In this document: positions 17,572-26,334 of the stretch, piece by piece | How the letters are laid out: the number at the start of each line of letters is the position of its first letter | How positions within the stretch are numbered: the first letter of the stretch is position 1 | Origin: Bradymonadales bacterium | GTDB taxonomy: Bacteria > Myxococcota_A > Bradymonadia > JAFGEP01 | Assembly: GCA_016931535.1 (NCBI GenBank) | Contig: JAFGEP010000163.1 | Span: forward strand, 1-58,267 | Length of the DNA: 58,267 bases | Reading direction: 5' to 3' | Made by a program: the position numbers and the translations under genes | Notes under the pieces: model-generated | Told to the model about the DNA's origin: nothing | Database searches by the model: none | What the model saw: the letters and a program-made list of their open reading frames with translations, nothing else

Positions 17572-17837
17572 TCCCTCTCCTCGATGAAGCGTGCCAGAGC
17601 ACCGGGCCTCTCGACGATGGGCCCCATGACCATTCGATCACCGGTTGGACCGCTGATGATCCCCGCCTCCTCCAGATCGGCAAGTCGTTGTTGCAGTGAA
17701 GAATCCCGCTGAATCGGTCTGAGCTCGGCGACCTCCCTTCCCCGATGGGTGATGATCAGCCGCTGGCCGCTTCTGACCTTCTTGATCAGCTCACTGAAGC
17801 GCGCCTTGGCTTCGTATACCGAGTAGGTGTTGCCCAT
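17568..17837 (-). CDS. Phd/YefM-type antitoxin of the PIN toxin
   Basis: 89 residues. TYSVYEAKARFSELIKKVRS and RLIITHRGREVAELRP are the Phd N-domain; the C-terminal helix-rich part (LQQRLADLEEAG...) should cover the PIN active site. The start ATG follows GAAGGGAGATGG. The promoter with a repeated ACTAGTC element lies directly upstream and is the likely site of autorepression. Confidence 0.87.
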   Translation of the reverse strand: MGNTYSVYEAKARFSELIKKVRSGQRLIITHRGREVAELRPIQRDSSLQQRLADLEEAGIISGPTGDRMVMGPIVERPGALARFIEERE

Positions 17838-17857
17838 CTCCCTTCACCTCCCTGTGG

Positions 17858-17886
17858 ATGATAGCCAAACTAGTCAGACTAGTCAA
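17858..17886 (-). promoter_or_regulatory. Promoter of the PIN toxin-antitoxin operon with repeated operator
   Basis: On the minus strand TTGACT (plus 17881-17886), a 17-base spacer, and TATCAT (plus 17858-17863) form a strong sigma70 promoter. The heptamer ACTAGTC occurs twice, at 17869-17875 and 17878-17884, nine bases apart; each contains the palindrome ACTAGT. They cover the -35 and spacer, so antitoxin binding there would block RNA polymerase. Confidence 0.65.
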
Positions 17887-17924
17887 TTACAGGCAGGCGA
17901 TCTTCGAGCGCCCCATGCCTCACG

Positions 17925-17946
17925 TTCCCCCTTCCTGAAGGGGGAA
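17925..17946. promoter_or_regulatory. Perfect 10-bp hairpin upstream of the spermidine synthase-like gene
   Basis: TTCCCCCTTC, a 2-base loop, and GAAGGGGGAA. No T-run follows, so it is not a classical terminator; it may be a leader structure for the gene at 18127 or a small dispersed repeat. Confidence 0.5.
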
Positions 17947-18126
17947 GTGAAAGGCCGCCCATCACCGATCTTGTGGAAGCTGGCGGGGTCACCCATGATG
18001 GACGGGGTGACAGCAGTCGCGCTGGCAGACGATGCGCCACCAGCAGGATACCGGATGGCTCGAGAGGTGCAGGTGTCTGCTCTGTGTGGTGCTCCGATGG
18101 GGAGCCCCACCGAAGGGGAGCGCTCC

Positions 18127-19665
18127 ATGAAAATCCTGGACATCCAATCGCCCATCCAGCGGATCGAGCTGTACCAGGATAGCCGGTCCGGGCTGGTCCT
18201 GCTGCTCGACGGCAAGGCCCAGTTCTACCAGGATGTGGAGCACCGCTACCACGAATGTCTCTGCGTAGTGCCCTCGCTGTATAGCAGCGCTCGGCGGGTT
18301 TTTGTGGGGGGTGGAGGCGACGGGTTGGCCGCCACCCGCCTGTTGCGGCTCTCGGGGGTCGACCACATCGTGGTCTGCGACTACGACGAGGCGGTCACCC
18401 GCCTGGGCCGTGAGCAGGAGGATCTGGTGGCGCTCAACCAGGGGAGCCTGCTCGACGAGCGGGTGACGGTGGTCAACACCGATGCCTACCAGTACCTTAC
18501 GCGGACCGACGAGCAGTTCGACCTGATCCTGTGCGACTTCCCCGATCCGCTGGCCGCCGGCCTCAATCGGGTGTACTCCCGGGAGTTCTACGCTATCGCT
18601 CGACAGCGCCTTGCCGAGCAGGGGGTGATCGCGGTGCAGACCAGGGCGGTGCCGGTCTGCGCCCGGATCATCGGCGCCACGCTGCGGGCGGTGTTCGGGC
18701 AGAGCCTGTTCTACCGGTTTACCCGTCATGGGTTCACGCTGTCCGGCCGGCAACCGCTGGTGCGGCTCCACCCGGTTCCCCCCTGGACCCGTTACCTGAG
18801 TGAAGAGCTGCTCCCCTGCCTGTTCGTGCTTCCCAAAGACGAGGCCGACCGGTTCTCGCCCGAAGGGGCTCCGGTCAACATGCAAGACAGCCTGCTCCTG
18901 GTGCAAAAAGCCCTGGTCGAGGCCTACCAGGACCAGCTGGCGGCACCGTTTGCCTACCACCCCGAGTACCTGGTCATCGACCTCGCAGAGGAGAACGCGC
19001 TGCGGTTTGCGGAACGGTTGCCGGTTTTGCTGGCGGGGTTGGAGGAGAACAAGCGGCTGGTTCTGCTGGTCGACCGGATGGTCGAGGAGGAGCTCCGCGA
19101 GGTGATCCTCCAGGCAGGCTACCACTCCACCGGCTTGGAGTCGGTCCGGATGGTGGGCGAGCTCGGCCCCTCCCTTCTGCAGCCGGCTCGTCTGCTGGTC
19201 TCCGAGCTCGACGACGGTTCGGTGACCGACCTCGAGGAGCGGGTCTGCCGCCCCGCAGAGGATGCGGAGATCGCCGGGCTCCTGGTCCAGGAGTTTACCG
19301 AGCCCGGACCAAGAGGGCTTGGTATTCCGGATGCCCGGTGCAGCCTGGATGCTCGGCAAACCTTCGTGATCACTCGGGATGGCGAGGGACAGCCCGTTGC
19401 GCTGTTCCGCCTGGAACCGCAAGATGACCGGACTGTACTGGAACCCCTCCGGGTCTCTGGATCGGAGCGGTCGCAGCAGCTATCGATCCTGGCAGCGCTG
19501 GCGCACCTGGCCGGCAGGGGGGTGGAAACCCTGGTGGTGGCCGATCCCGATCCTCCGACCGCCTCCGTCCTGAACCGGCTCGGCGGTTTCCGGGTGATCC
19601 GTTACGACGTGTACCTCCGGCGCCCAGACCAGGAAAACCCAGCCTCAAGGGATCGCAATTGCTAA
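18127..19665 (+). CDS. Spermidine synthase-like protein fused to a C-terminal acetyltransferase-like domain
   Basis: 512 residues. The first about 240 residues resemble aminopropyltransferases: EHRYHECLCVVPSL, the SAM-binding VFVGGGGDGLAATRLLRL, a CDYDEAV acidic residue and the DFPDPLAAGLNRVYSREFYA motif shared with membrane-associated spermidine synthase-like enzymes. The last about 130 residues (EIAGLLVQEF, TFVITRDGEGQPVALFRLE, a 'LSILAALAHLAGRGVETLVV' stretch, VLNRLGGFRVIRYDVYL) look like a GNAT fold. Between them is an unassigned alpha/beta region. ATG 18127 has GGGGAG upstream; the frame is open to 17827. Role: modification of polyamines is inferred. Single gene. Confidence 0.7.
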   Translation: MKILDIQSPIQRIELYQDSRSGLVLLLDGKAQFYQDVEHRYHECLCVVPSLYSSARRVFVGGGGDGLAATRLLRLSGVDHIVVCDYDEAVTRLGREQEDLVALNQGSLLDERVTVVNTDAYQYLTRTDEQFDLILCDFPDPLAAGLNRVYSREFYAIARQRLAEQGVIAVQTRAVPVCARIIGATLRAVFGQSLFYRFTRHGFTLSGRQPLVRLHPVPPWTRYLSEELLPCLFVLPKDEADRFSPEGAPVNMQDSLLLVQKALVEAYQDQLAAPFAYHPEYLVIDLAEENALRFAERLPVLLAGLEENKRLVLLVDRMVEEELREVILQAGYHSTGLESVRMVGELGPSLLQPARLLVSELDDGSVTDLEERVCRPAEDAEIAGLLVQEFTEPGPRGLGIPDARCSLDARQTFVITRDGEGQPVALFRLEPQDDRTVLEPLRVSGSERSQQLSILAALAHLAGRGVETLVVADPDPPTASVLNRLGGFRVIRYDVYLRRPDQENPASRDRNC

Positions 19666-20029
19666 CCATTCATCGCGCGCTCCGGTGGCCGACCCGGTGT
19701 CCCGCGACGTGTGGCCTCTACAGACATTTCGGGCCAGGATGACTGGCCGTCTGCGAACCGAGCTTCCCACCTGCGTATCTCGGGCTGCACCACGGTGGTC
19801 AATCCGCACTGGACTATTGGTTTAGCCAATCAGCCGGGGGGATCAACCCCGCCGAGCGAAGGACCGGTCCATCATTTTACGCAGTGAGGCAAACCAGGTT
19901 TTTCCGGACCACAGGCGTAACTATTCGTATCTCATGTGGTTTGGGTCGTTGGTTCCATTTGTTTCCCTTCGGCACGGACATTGCGGGCATCCAGGGCAGC
20001 CCGTCTGGCAGCAAGCAACGGAGAGAGAG
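19666..20029. other. Intergenic, no gene seen
   Basis: 364 bases upstream of the outer-membrane protein pair. No reading frame of convincing composition. It should contain the promoter for the two-gene unit; a small inverted repeat TGGTTTAGCCA is visible at about 19818, but no clear -35/-10 pair was found. Confidence 0.4.
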
Positions 20030-21337
20030 ATGCGCGTGTTGGCCGTCTTTGTCGCTGCCCTGGCATTTGTTTGCGTTCCGACAAGCCAGGTCTGGTCGTC
20101 TGGGCCTCGGCAGGGCCAACCTGCCGAGTCTGAGGAGAATGGGGGGCGCGGTGGTGCGCAAGAGGATCAACGAGAAAACGCCGGGGTGGAAGACCACAAT
20201 GACCCCATGCCCCACCTGCTGTGGGAGAAGCCGGTATGGTGCCACGAGAATCCGAATGGAGGACTGGATCGGATTCAGTGCGGCGGATTCGATCGAGGCG
20301 ATCCGGTCTGCCTGGTTGCCCCCGGTCGGCTGCTGGTGCGGCCATTCGGTGGGCTGGAGAGGGTTCAACCGTGCGCGCGCCACCTCGATGATATGCAGTA
20401 TCTTGCTCTGGAAACGGAAGGATACCGCATGGTTCCGGCCATCGCCGAGGCGCCCCCGGGGTGGTATCGCGACCGGCATGGACGGGTGTACCAGGTGACC
20501 TTCGATCTGCTGAACCGCTTCTACCTGGGGGGAGGATGGGTCGGCAGTGCGGAGATGTCGGAGGGGTCCTGGACGGTCGATCGCGGCTACGTGGAGATGG
20601 GTTTTTCCGGCAGCTTCCTGAGCCTCTCCCGGCGATCGCGCCACACCGTCACAGCGGTAGAGGGACGGCTGGCTCTGGCCGATCTGGAGACGGAAGGGAG
20701 GCTGGTCGCCTATGATTACAGCCATTTGGGGATCCAGCCGGCTTTTTTCATTGCCACCTTTTTTGGCACACCGCGGCGATACGATGTGTTTCTGGACCTG
20801 GGTTTCGGCGTCAGGCTTTTTGGCGTCCATCTCAACCCGCATCATGGGACAGACCTGCTATGGGTGGAGTACGGGGAAGCCCACGGGGCGTTGGACATCT
20901 GGCAGTCGCAGGATCTGTACAACCATGTCCGACTGGCCGCCGGGCTTGGCGTGGAAGGGCTGTACGGTCTCGGCGACGTTGGGTTCCAGGGGGTGCGCCT
21001 GGCTCCAGGTGTACAAGCCGAGGCGCGATTCGCTCTGGACCGGGCGGGACATCACTACGCAAACGGCATGGGGTACTGGGCTCTTCCGATATTGCTCGAC
21101 GAGGAGCACCTCGGAGATCTGGCGTTGAGAGGGGGAGGGGAGGCAAGCTACGAGGTCATCCTGTTTACCATCGACAACCAGCCGGTTTCACTCCATGCCG
21201 GTGCGTCCCTGTCCTATCGCGACGATCTTCCAGTGGGGGTAGACCCGTGGGAGGCCCGTTTTCTGGCGGGGTTGCGGTTTTCGCTCTGGGCTCCCCCGCG
21301 GGTGGAGAGCCAGCTGCCCCGACCGTCGGTCAGGTAG
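20030..21337 (+). CDS. Secreted outer-membrane beta-barrel-like protein
   Basis: 435 residues. The Sec signal (MRVLAVFVAALAFVCVPTSQ) is followed by a charged, disordered stretch and a Cys-containing region, then a body of alternating amphipathic strands ending in an aromatic or hydrophobic C-terminus. It contains PPGWYRDRHGRVYQVTFD, a motif shared in modified form by the next gene. The start has GGAGAGAG upstream; an open frame exists from 19934. It ends 5 bases before the next ATG, so the two genes form an operon. Barrel identity is inferred from strand pattern only. Confidence 0.65.
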   Translation: MRVLAVFVAALAFVCVPTSQVWSSGPRQGQPAESEENGGRGGAQEDQRENAGVEDHNDPMPHLLWEKPVWCHENPNGGLDRIQCGGFDRGDPVCLVAPGRLLVRPFGGLERVQPCARHLDDMQYLALETEGYRMVPAIAEAPPGWYRDRHGRVYQVTFDLLNRFYLGGGWVGSAEMSEGSWTVDRGYVEMGFSGSFLSLSRRSRHTVTAVEGRLALADLETEGRLVAYDYSHLGIQPAFFIATFFGTPRRYDVFLDLGFGVRLFGVHLNPHHGTDLLWVEYGEAHGALDIWQSQDLYNHVRLAAGLGVEGLYGLGDVGFQGVRLAPGVQAEARFALDRAGHHYANGMGYWALPILLDEEHLGDLALRGGGEASYEVILFTIDNQPVSLHAGASLSYRDDLPVGVDPWEARFLAGLRFSLWAPPRVESQLPRPSVR

Positions 21338-21342
21338 TGCTC

Positions 21343-22374
21343 ATGTGGAGCCAGGGGAAATGGTTATTGTGTCTGCTTTCCGCGATGCTCATCGTCTCGC
21401 TGGAGATGGGTGCCGCAGCCCGGACCTGGGCACAGGACTTGGTTTCCTCCTCGATAGCGCCCAAAACGGGCCAAGTTTCTGACCCGAATCCTCCGCCCGG
21501 CTACCAGCAAGATGCCCAGGGCCGACTCATGCGCGTCATTTTCGATCCGGCAAGCCGCATCCATGTTGGAGTGGGATACGGGGTCATCTCCGGAGGGCAA
21601 GACCTGGAGGACGAGTGGGAGGTCTCCTATGGAATCGGCTACCGTTCCCTGGTGTACTTGAAGGGAGGGGAGAGCGACCTGTCCTGGCAGCTCGACCACC
21701 GGATCATGACCGGGTGGTTTGGGGGAAGCGGGAGCATTTCCGGATCTCCGGCGCTGGTCACCACCGCCTATCGTGGAACCTACTTGCATCACCTCATCGA
21801 CGGGCACTTGGTCTTTCCGGGGACACCACCGATGCGCCTCTATTTTCCTTTCGATGTCGGCGCCGATGTCGAAGTGGGCAGGCTGCAGATCCTTCATGAC
21901 TTCGGCCAACCGGCCTCGGCATCGCCAAATGCGCTTCGTCTCGGGGTGCTGCGCGCATCCCTGCTATTGGACCCCTGGCGCTCGGCACGCCCTGGCAACA
22001 GCCTCGAGCTGGGGGTCGGCCTTTCCTACGATCTGGATATCGGCCAGACCCGGCAGTCCGAGGACTATCGCGTCATCCACCATGTGGCGCCGATGACGCT
22101 GGGTTCGGTGCGTTTTCGGACCCAGGATGCCTCGGGCCTGACGGTGCTGGAGCTGGATGCCGACGCGGAGTATGCCTGGTCCTCTGAGGATCGGTGGGAC
22201 TGGCGTTTTTCCGCTCAAGCTGACCTGCAACGGACCATCCTGTCCATCAACGATCAACCCCTCGTGGCTACGGCTCGGCTCTCGGCGGAATACGGCCCTC
22301 TACCCCTCGAGACCGAGCCGATGCTTCAGATCAGCGCCGTGCTCGGCATTCAGGCCACGATCTGCCTGCGTTGA
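21343..22374 (+). CDS. Secreted outer-membrane beta-barrel-like protein, paralogue of the preceding gene
   Basis: 343 residues. A long signal peptide (WLLCLLSAMLIVSLEMGAAA...) precedes PPGYQQDAQGRLMRVIFDPA, which aligns with PPGWYRDRHGRVYQVTFD in the preceding gene, followed by similar strand spacing (IHVGVGYGVISGG). I infer divergent paralogues in one operon, 5 bases apart. No recognised domain; the C-terminus (LQISAVLGIQATICLR) would be the last strand. The start at 21343 has AGGTAG close upstream; the frame is open to 20860 but overlaps the first gene. Confidence 0.65.
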   Translation: MWSQGKWLLCLLSAMLIVSLEMGAAARTWAQDLVSSSIAPKTGQVSDPNPPPGYQQDAQGRLMRVIFDPASRIHVGVGYGVISGGQDLEDEWEVSYGIGYRSLVYLKGGESDLSWQLDHRIMTGWFGGSGSISGSPALVTTAYRGTYLHHLIDGHLVFPGTPPMRLYFPFDVGADVEVGRLQILHDFGQPASASPNALRLGVLRASLLLDPWRSARPGNSLELGVGLSYDLDIGQTRQSEDYRVIHHVAPMTLGSVRFRTQDASGLTVLELDADAEYAWSSEDRWDWRFSAQADLQRTILSINDQPLVATARLSAEYGPLPLETEPMLQISAVLGIQATICLR

Positions 22375-22426
22375 GCCGTTCCTGTAGTCGGCATCCCGGG
22401 TCCAGGCGGGCGTGATTCCCAACCCG

Positions 22427-22511
22427 GTCAGGGACGGGGTCCGCCAGATCCTCGTCGGCTTTGCCTTCCGCGCTTCGCGCGGGCTCGGACTGGCTGGACC
22501 CCGTCCCTGAC
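22427..22511. terminator. Long inverted repeat between convergent genes
   Basis: A 16-base perfect arm GTCAGGGACGGGGTCC (22427-22442) and its complement GGACCCCGTCCCTGAC (22496-22511) enclose 53 bases holding a smaller GCGC-TTC-GCGC hairpin. It lies between convergent genes ending at 22374 and 22568, so it could be a bidirectional terminator; there is no T-tract, so a repeat element is the alternative. Confidence 0.55.
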
Positions 22512-22567
22512 TGGAGAAAAGACCATAACAGTCCAGGCTCTCGCCAGGAGGCGGGTTGGGGTTCCAC

Positions 22568-24514
22568 CTACTCCACGGGGTAGACCGAGGTGAGGGGGAT
22601 GACCTCGCTGTCATCGGATAGAAGGACCGCTTCGACCCAGAAGGAGCCGGTATTGCCCATGCCGGCCCCCGACGAGGTCCAGGTGAAGCGGATGTCGTCC
22701 GATTCGGCTTGAAAGGAGTCGGCCATGTTGTGATGGGTGGTGGTGTAGTGCATCCGATCCACGGCGTCGACGAACCGGACCCCGCCGGGCCAGACCAGCT
22801 CCTGGGAGACGGCATGGAGGGGCCGGGTGCCAGCGGTTCCCATACCGGCGTTGAAGAGGACCTGGTGCAGGCGGATGGAGGCGTCGTCGTTTTCGAACCG
22901 CCGCTCGACCAGGACCGCGCCGTGTCGGTCCTGCTCGTAGGCGTCGGCGATGTGATCGACATCCCACAGGTAGCCGCTGGAGATGGTGCTGCCCTCGGTG
23001 GTTGCGGCCAGGTACTTCCAGGTGGTGATGCTGGTCGGGGACTGGCGGATCAGGGTGAAGGTGCCCGAGGCAAAGGTGAAGCGCAGGGCGGGCTGCTCCT
23101 CGATCTGGATCGCCTCTTCGCCCGTCCATTCGGTGCCGACCTGGGTGGGATCGGCGGGGTACTCCACCGGAACGACCGTCACCTGGTCGTAGCCGAGCGG
23201 CGTGTCGTCGGGACAGCCAACGATCTGGAAGGAGTAGCCCAACCAGCTGGAGCCGGACATCACCACGAGGTCGTCGCACAGCGATTGGTACCGGCTAAAA
23301 AGGTGCTCGTTGTCGACCACGACCCAGTCGGAGTAGGCCTCGTATTCGAGAGAGCCCTCCGAGGTGACGGCGGTGACGGTGGGATGATCCTCACCAGCTT
23401 GCCGGGAGAACCTCAAGTAGAAGCCGGTTGCGCCTCCCCAGCTGGCCAGGAGGAGATCGGCACCGGGATCGATCAGCGATTCCTCCCAGGAGCCGTCCTG
23501 GGCAACGGCGCGCAGGCCGGTCCAGTAACCCGCCGATTCCAGGGTGTAGCCGATCCCGATGTCGGTGGCGGCGCGGAAGGGGGCAAACAGCGGGACGACA
23601 GCCGGGTCGTGCCAGGAGGATTCGCTCCCATCCCCCCACATGCGCAGCACCGTGAGGTGCTCGCCCAAATCAGAGCGGGCCGCCAGCACCTCGACCGAGG
23701 CTTCGGACATGACGAGACGGGAGCAGAGGACCAGCTCGATCTCCTCTCCCTCCGGCGGTTCGAAGCGCATCTCGATCTCTTCGAGCGCGCCGTAGTCCAG
23801 CGGGTTCGTGCTGCCGGCGCTCCGCTGCAGGTCGATGCGCTGGAGCAGCGTCCCCGCCTCTCCCAGGGTGTGCCGGATTTCGGCACGAAGACGGCTTGTC
23901 TGGCCGACGGTCTCGACCTGGTAGTCCAGCACTGACCCGATCGCGCTCCCCTCCTCGATGTAGTGCCGTTGCCCGCCGTACGCCCCCCTGGCCGCGACGA
24001 CCCGTCCTGCAAACGTCGCGGAGAGGGAGGGTGCGAACAGCCCGTCGATCGACTGGGGCGGCAGGATGAGCTGGACAGCGCGTTGCTGCACCCGCTCGAA
24101 GGTCGGCCCCGGCTCCCATGCGGAGCAGAGGTAGAGCGGCTCTGCCCACAGCACCTCCAGCCCCTCGAAGGGGGTAGCGCAGATGGGCGAGCCCGGACAG
24201 CCATCGCCCCCCCAGTCGCTGTCGCCCCGGTCTGGATCCGCCAGGGCGTCCGCCGCATCCGCGGTCTGGTCGGCCTCATCGCCGGCGTCCAGGGTGTCTT
24301 CGGGTGGCAAGGCATCCCCCGGATCTTCGGGCGAGTCCTCGACCAGGTCGTTCGGCGACGGGATGTCCGGGCCGGTATCGACGGGGCCGTTCACGTCGCC
24401 CGAGTCCGGTCCTGCTTGGTCGCGATCCCCGTGGGTGCTCGGTTGGTCCGTATCGCAGGCGAGCGCAAGCATTGTCAGCGCAAAACAGAGGGTCCGCCGC
24501 GGAGGCTTGAGCAT
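22568..24514 (-). CDS. Asp-rich-linker lipoprotein of unknown function
   Basis: 648 residues. The lipobox is LALAC at the end of MLKPPRRTLCFALTMLALAC. A linker of about 80 residues is rich in Asp, Pro, Gly and Glu (DPGDALPPEDTLDAGDEAD). The rest (about residues 105-648) is a Trp- and Tyr-rich beta protein with scattered Cys and no recognised family; aromatic clusters suggest carbohydrate or cell-surface binding. ATG 24514 has AGGAGAA upstream; open frame to 24895. Transcribed toward the convergent inverted repeat at 22427-22511. Confidence 0.7.
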   Translation of the reverse strand: MLKPPRRTLCFALTMLALACDTDQPSTHGDRDQAGPDSGDVNGPVDTGPDIPSPNDLVEDSPEDPGDALPPEDTLDAGDEADQTADAADALADPDRGDSDWGGDGCPGSPICATPFEGLEVLWAEPLYLCSAWEPGPTFERVQQRAVQLILPPQSIDGLFAPSLSATFAGRVVAARGAYGGQRHYIEEGSAIGSVLDYQVETVGQTSRLRAEIRHTLGEAGTLLQRIDLQRSAGSTNPLDYGALEEIEMRFEPPEGEEIELVLCSRLVMSEASVEVLAARSDLGEHLTVLRMWGDGSESSWHDPAVVPLFAPFRAATDIGIGYTLESAGYWTGLRAVAQDGSWEESLIDPGADLLLASWGGATGFYLRFSRQAGEDHPTVTAVTSEGSLEYEAYSDWVVVDNEHLFSRYQSLCDDLVVMSGSSWLGYSFQIVGCPDDTPLGYDQVTVVPVEYPADPTQVGTEWTGEEAIQIEEQPALRFTFASGTFTLIRQSPTSITTWKYLAATTEGSTISSGYLWDVDHIADAYEQDRHGAVLVERRFENDDASIRLHQVLFNAGMGTAGTRPLHAVSQELVWPGGVRFVDAVDRMHYTTTHHNMADSFQAESDDIRFTWTSSGAGMGNTGSFWVEAVLLSDDSEVIPLTSVYPVE

Positions 24515-24773
24515 GGTGGTTCTCCTGCGGTTTGGTTCGCGCCGGGCAGAGGCGTTGTGCCGATCGGAATCATAGCCGAAAACCGGATGCGATCGAACTG
24601 GGATGGGCTCGGGCAGCACGGTGCCGCAATCGGCGCGTTTTCGCATCGACCGACCTGAATGAACCTCGTTTGGGCTATAGGTTTCCATGCGGCGCCAGGG
24701 GCGGATCCATTTGCCTCTTCCGCTCGGTCCAGGGACCAGAGATGCGATCGCTACCGGGGGAATCGGGCCGCCG

Positions 24774-25505
24774 TCACAGCGGCGCCACCCATCTGGCCAC
24801 GATCGAGGTGAGCTGCGTGCAGGGCACATCCTGGGCGACAACCTGGTCAGGCGGTGTCGTGCAGTGCCCCCGGTCGTTGGTCGGGTAGTCGGCAAGGTAG
24901 TACAACCTCGACTCTGCGCGAACCCCCTCGCCTTCGCGCCGCATCAGGTAGCGGGTCGCCGATCCCCGGCGACAGGTGGTCCGCTCGGCATCGGCGAAGC
25001 CCGCGCTGATGGCCTGTCCGCGGATCTCGGCGCCTACGCACTCCTCGAACCAGAAGGTGAACGCGGATCGAACCGTATCCGGCATGGTACGGACGATCTC
25101 TTGGCAGGCCTCCGGGTCGCTGCAGGTTAGAAGGGTGAGATAGGTTTTCCCCTGCAACGTCCCCGGAAAGAGGACGAAATGGGTGGCCTCCGCCATGTCC
25201 ACCTGTACCGCGCCCTCCAGGTCGCAGGATTGCTGGTTGCGGGCGATCCGATCGATGGCGTAGATCCCGATGAACTCCTCCAGGGACACCTGGACTGCGC
25301 CTTCCTGCGTGTCGCCCAGATCGTCCAACATCTGCCCGGTGCCTTCTCCAGGGGCCGGCAGCTCGTTCGACACCTGGCCGGTGCCTTCGTCCAGGCTGAC
25401 CTGGCTGTCCTGTCCCTGGGCGATCCAGGGGGCTGCGACCAGGAACAAGAGCGCCATGATCGCGGAAGGGACAACGATGAGAAAAAACGATGGTAGCCGG
25501 GGCAT
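24774..25505 (-). CDS. Secreted hypothetical protein with repeated acidic motifs
   Basis: 243 residues. N-terminal signal (MPRLPSFFLIVVPSAIMALL...). The mature N-terminus repeats short VSLDEGTGQVSNEL- and VSLEEF-type elements (QVSLDEGTGQVS, EGTGQMLDDL, EGAVQVSLEEF, EGAVQVDMAEA), then a Cys-rich domain (about residues 90-243) with six or more Cys, suggesting disulfides. No family. Strong AGGAGGAGAGG ribosome site. Last gene of a cluster with the two genes upstream at 25611-27411 (105-base gap). Confidence 0.6.
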   Translation of the reverse strand: MPRLPSFFLIVVPSAIMALLFLVAAPWIAQGQDSQVSLDEGTGQVSNELPAPGEGTGQMLDDLGDTQEGAVQVSLEEFIGIYAIDRIARNQQSCDLEGAVQVDMAEATHFVLFPGTLQGKTYLTLLTCSDPEACQEIVRTMPDTVRSAFTFWFEECVGAEIRGQAISAGFADAERTTCRRGSATRYLMRREGEGVRAESRLYYLADYPTNDRGHCTTPPDQVVAQDVPCTQLTSIVARWVAPL

Positions 25506-25610
25506 GAACCTCTCCTCCTGTTGGGCTGATTCAGTGCGTATTGACTTTGCAGGCTAGCGCAAAGTGGATCGGGGGACAATTTGACCGCGCTCGACGAGCG
25601 ACCGGGCCTG

Positions 25611-26318
25611 TCAGATGTGCCATCGCAGGCCCGCGCCCAGCTGCAGGTCTACATTCAGTGCGTCGTCGAAGCGCAGCGCGTCGGTGTCGTGCAGTGGGAG
25701 GACGCCGACCACGATGTCCAGGGTCGTGGTGAAGGCGAGGAAATCGGCCAGCGGGATCTGGTAGCCCAGCCCCCCCTGGATCGTGAGCGCATCTCCTCGT
25801 AAGGGCCGGGTCCACTCGATCTCGGCCGTTCGACCTGGACCGGCGGTCGTCTCTGCCGTCACGGTCGCATCCATCGCAACGTCGCGGTAGCCCAACCCCC
25901 ATCTGAGCGCCAGGTTGTCGATGATCCGTCTCTCCGCCAGGAGGGCTATCCCAACCGAATGTGTGGTTTCCTGCTCGAGAAATGACAGGCGGAAGTCTGC
26001 GAGGAGCCGCCACCGGTCGTTGAAACCGTAACCCAGCTCGAAACCGAGCTGCGTGCCCGCGATCACGTCCTCAGCATCGCGCTCTTCTGTCCGGCTCGGG
26101 CTGACCGGTACGTTCATGGGGTCTCCGGACCAGAGGTAGCTCGCCTGTGCTCCAAGAACAGGCGCGAGGATGAACCCGCAAAGCTCCAGGGTTCGCCCGT
26201 CTTGCCCCCGATCGGCGTCGGCCCGCCCGGAAACAGCGGCCGTCAAGGCAAGGACAAGGCATAGACGAAAGACTGGTCTGGCCCTACGTCTTTTTGATTC
26301 GGATTTCGGTTTGCTCAT
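25611..26318 (-). CDS. Outer-membrane beta-barrel-like protein
   Basis: 235 residues. A basic N-region (SKPKSESKRRRARP) precedes a hydrophobic signal and then about eight amphipathic strands, e.g. LGFELGYGFNDRWRLLADFR and LALRWGLGYRDVAMDATVTA, ending in QLGAGLRWHI, a typical small OmpA-like or opacity-type barrel. The start at 26318 is 17 bases downstream of the preceding gene's stop; GGGGAGAAA is the ribosome site. An operon partner to the lipoprotein at 26335-27411. Confidence 0.7.
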   Translation of the reverse strand: MSKPKSESKRRRARPVFRLCLVLALTAAVSGRADADRGQDGRTLELCGFILAPVLGAQASYLWSGDPMNVPVSPSRTEERDAEDVIAGTQLGFELGYGFNDRWRLLADFRLSFLEQETTHSVGIALLAERRIIDNLALRWGLGYRDVAMDATVTAETTAGPGRTAEIEWTRPLRGDALTIQGGLGYQIPLADFLAFTTTLDIVVGVLPLHDTDALRFDDALNVDLQLGAGLRWHI

Positions 26319-26334
26319 CGGTTTCTCCCCTGGA

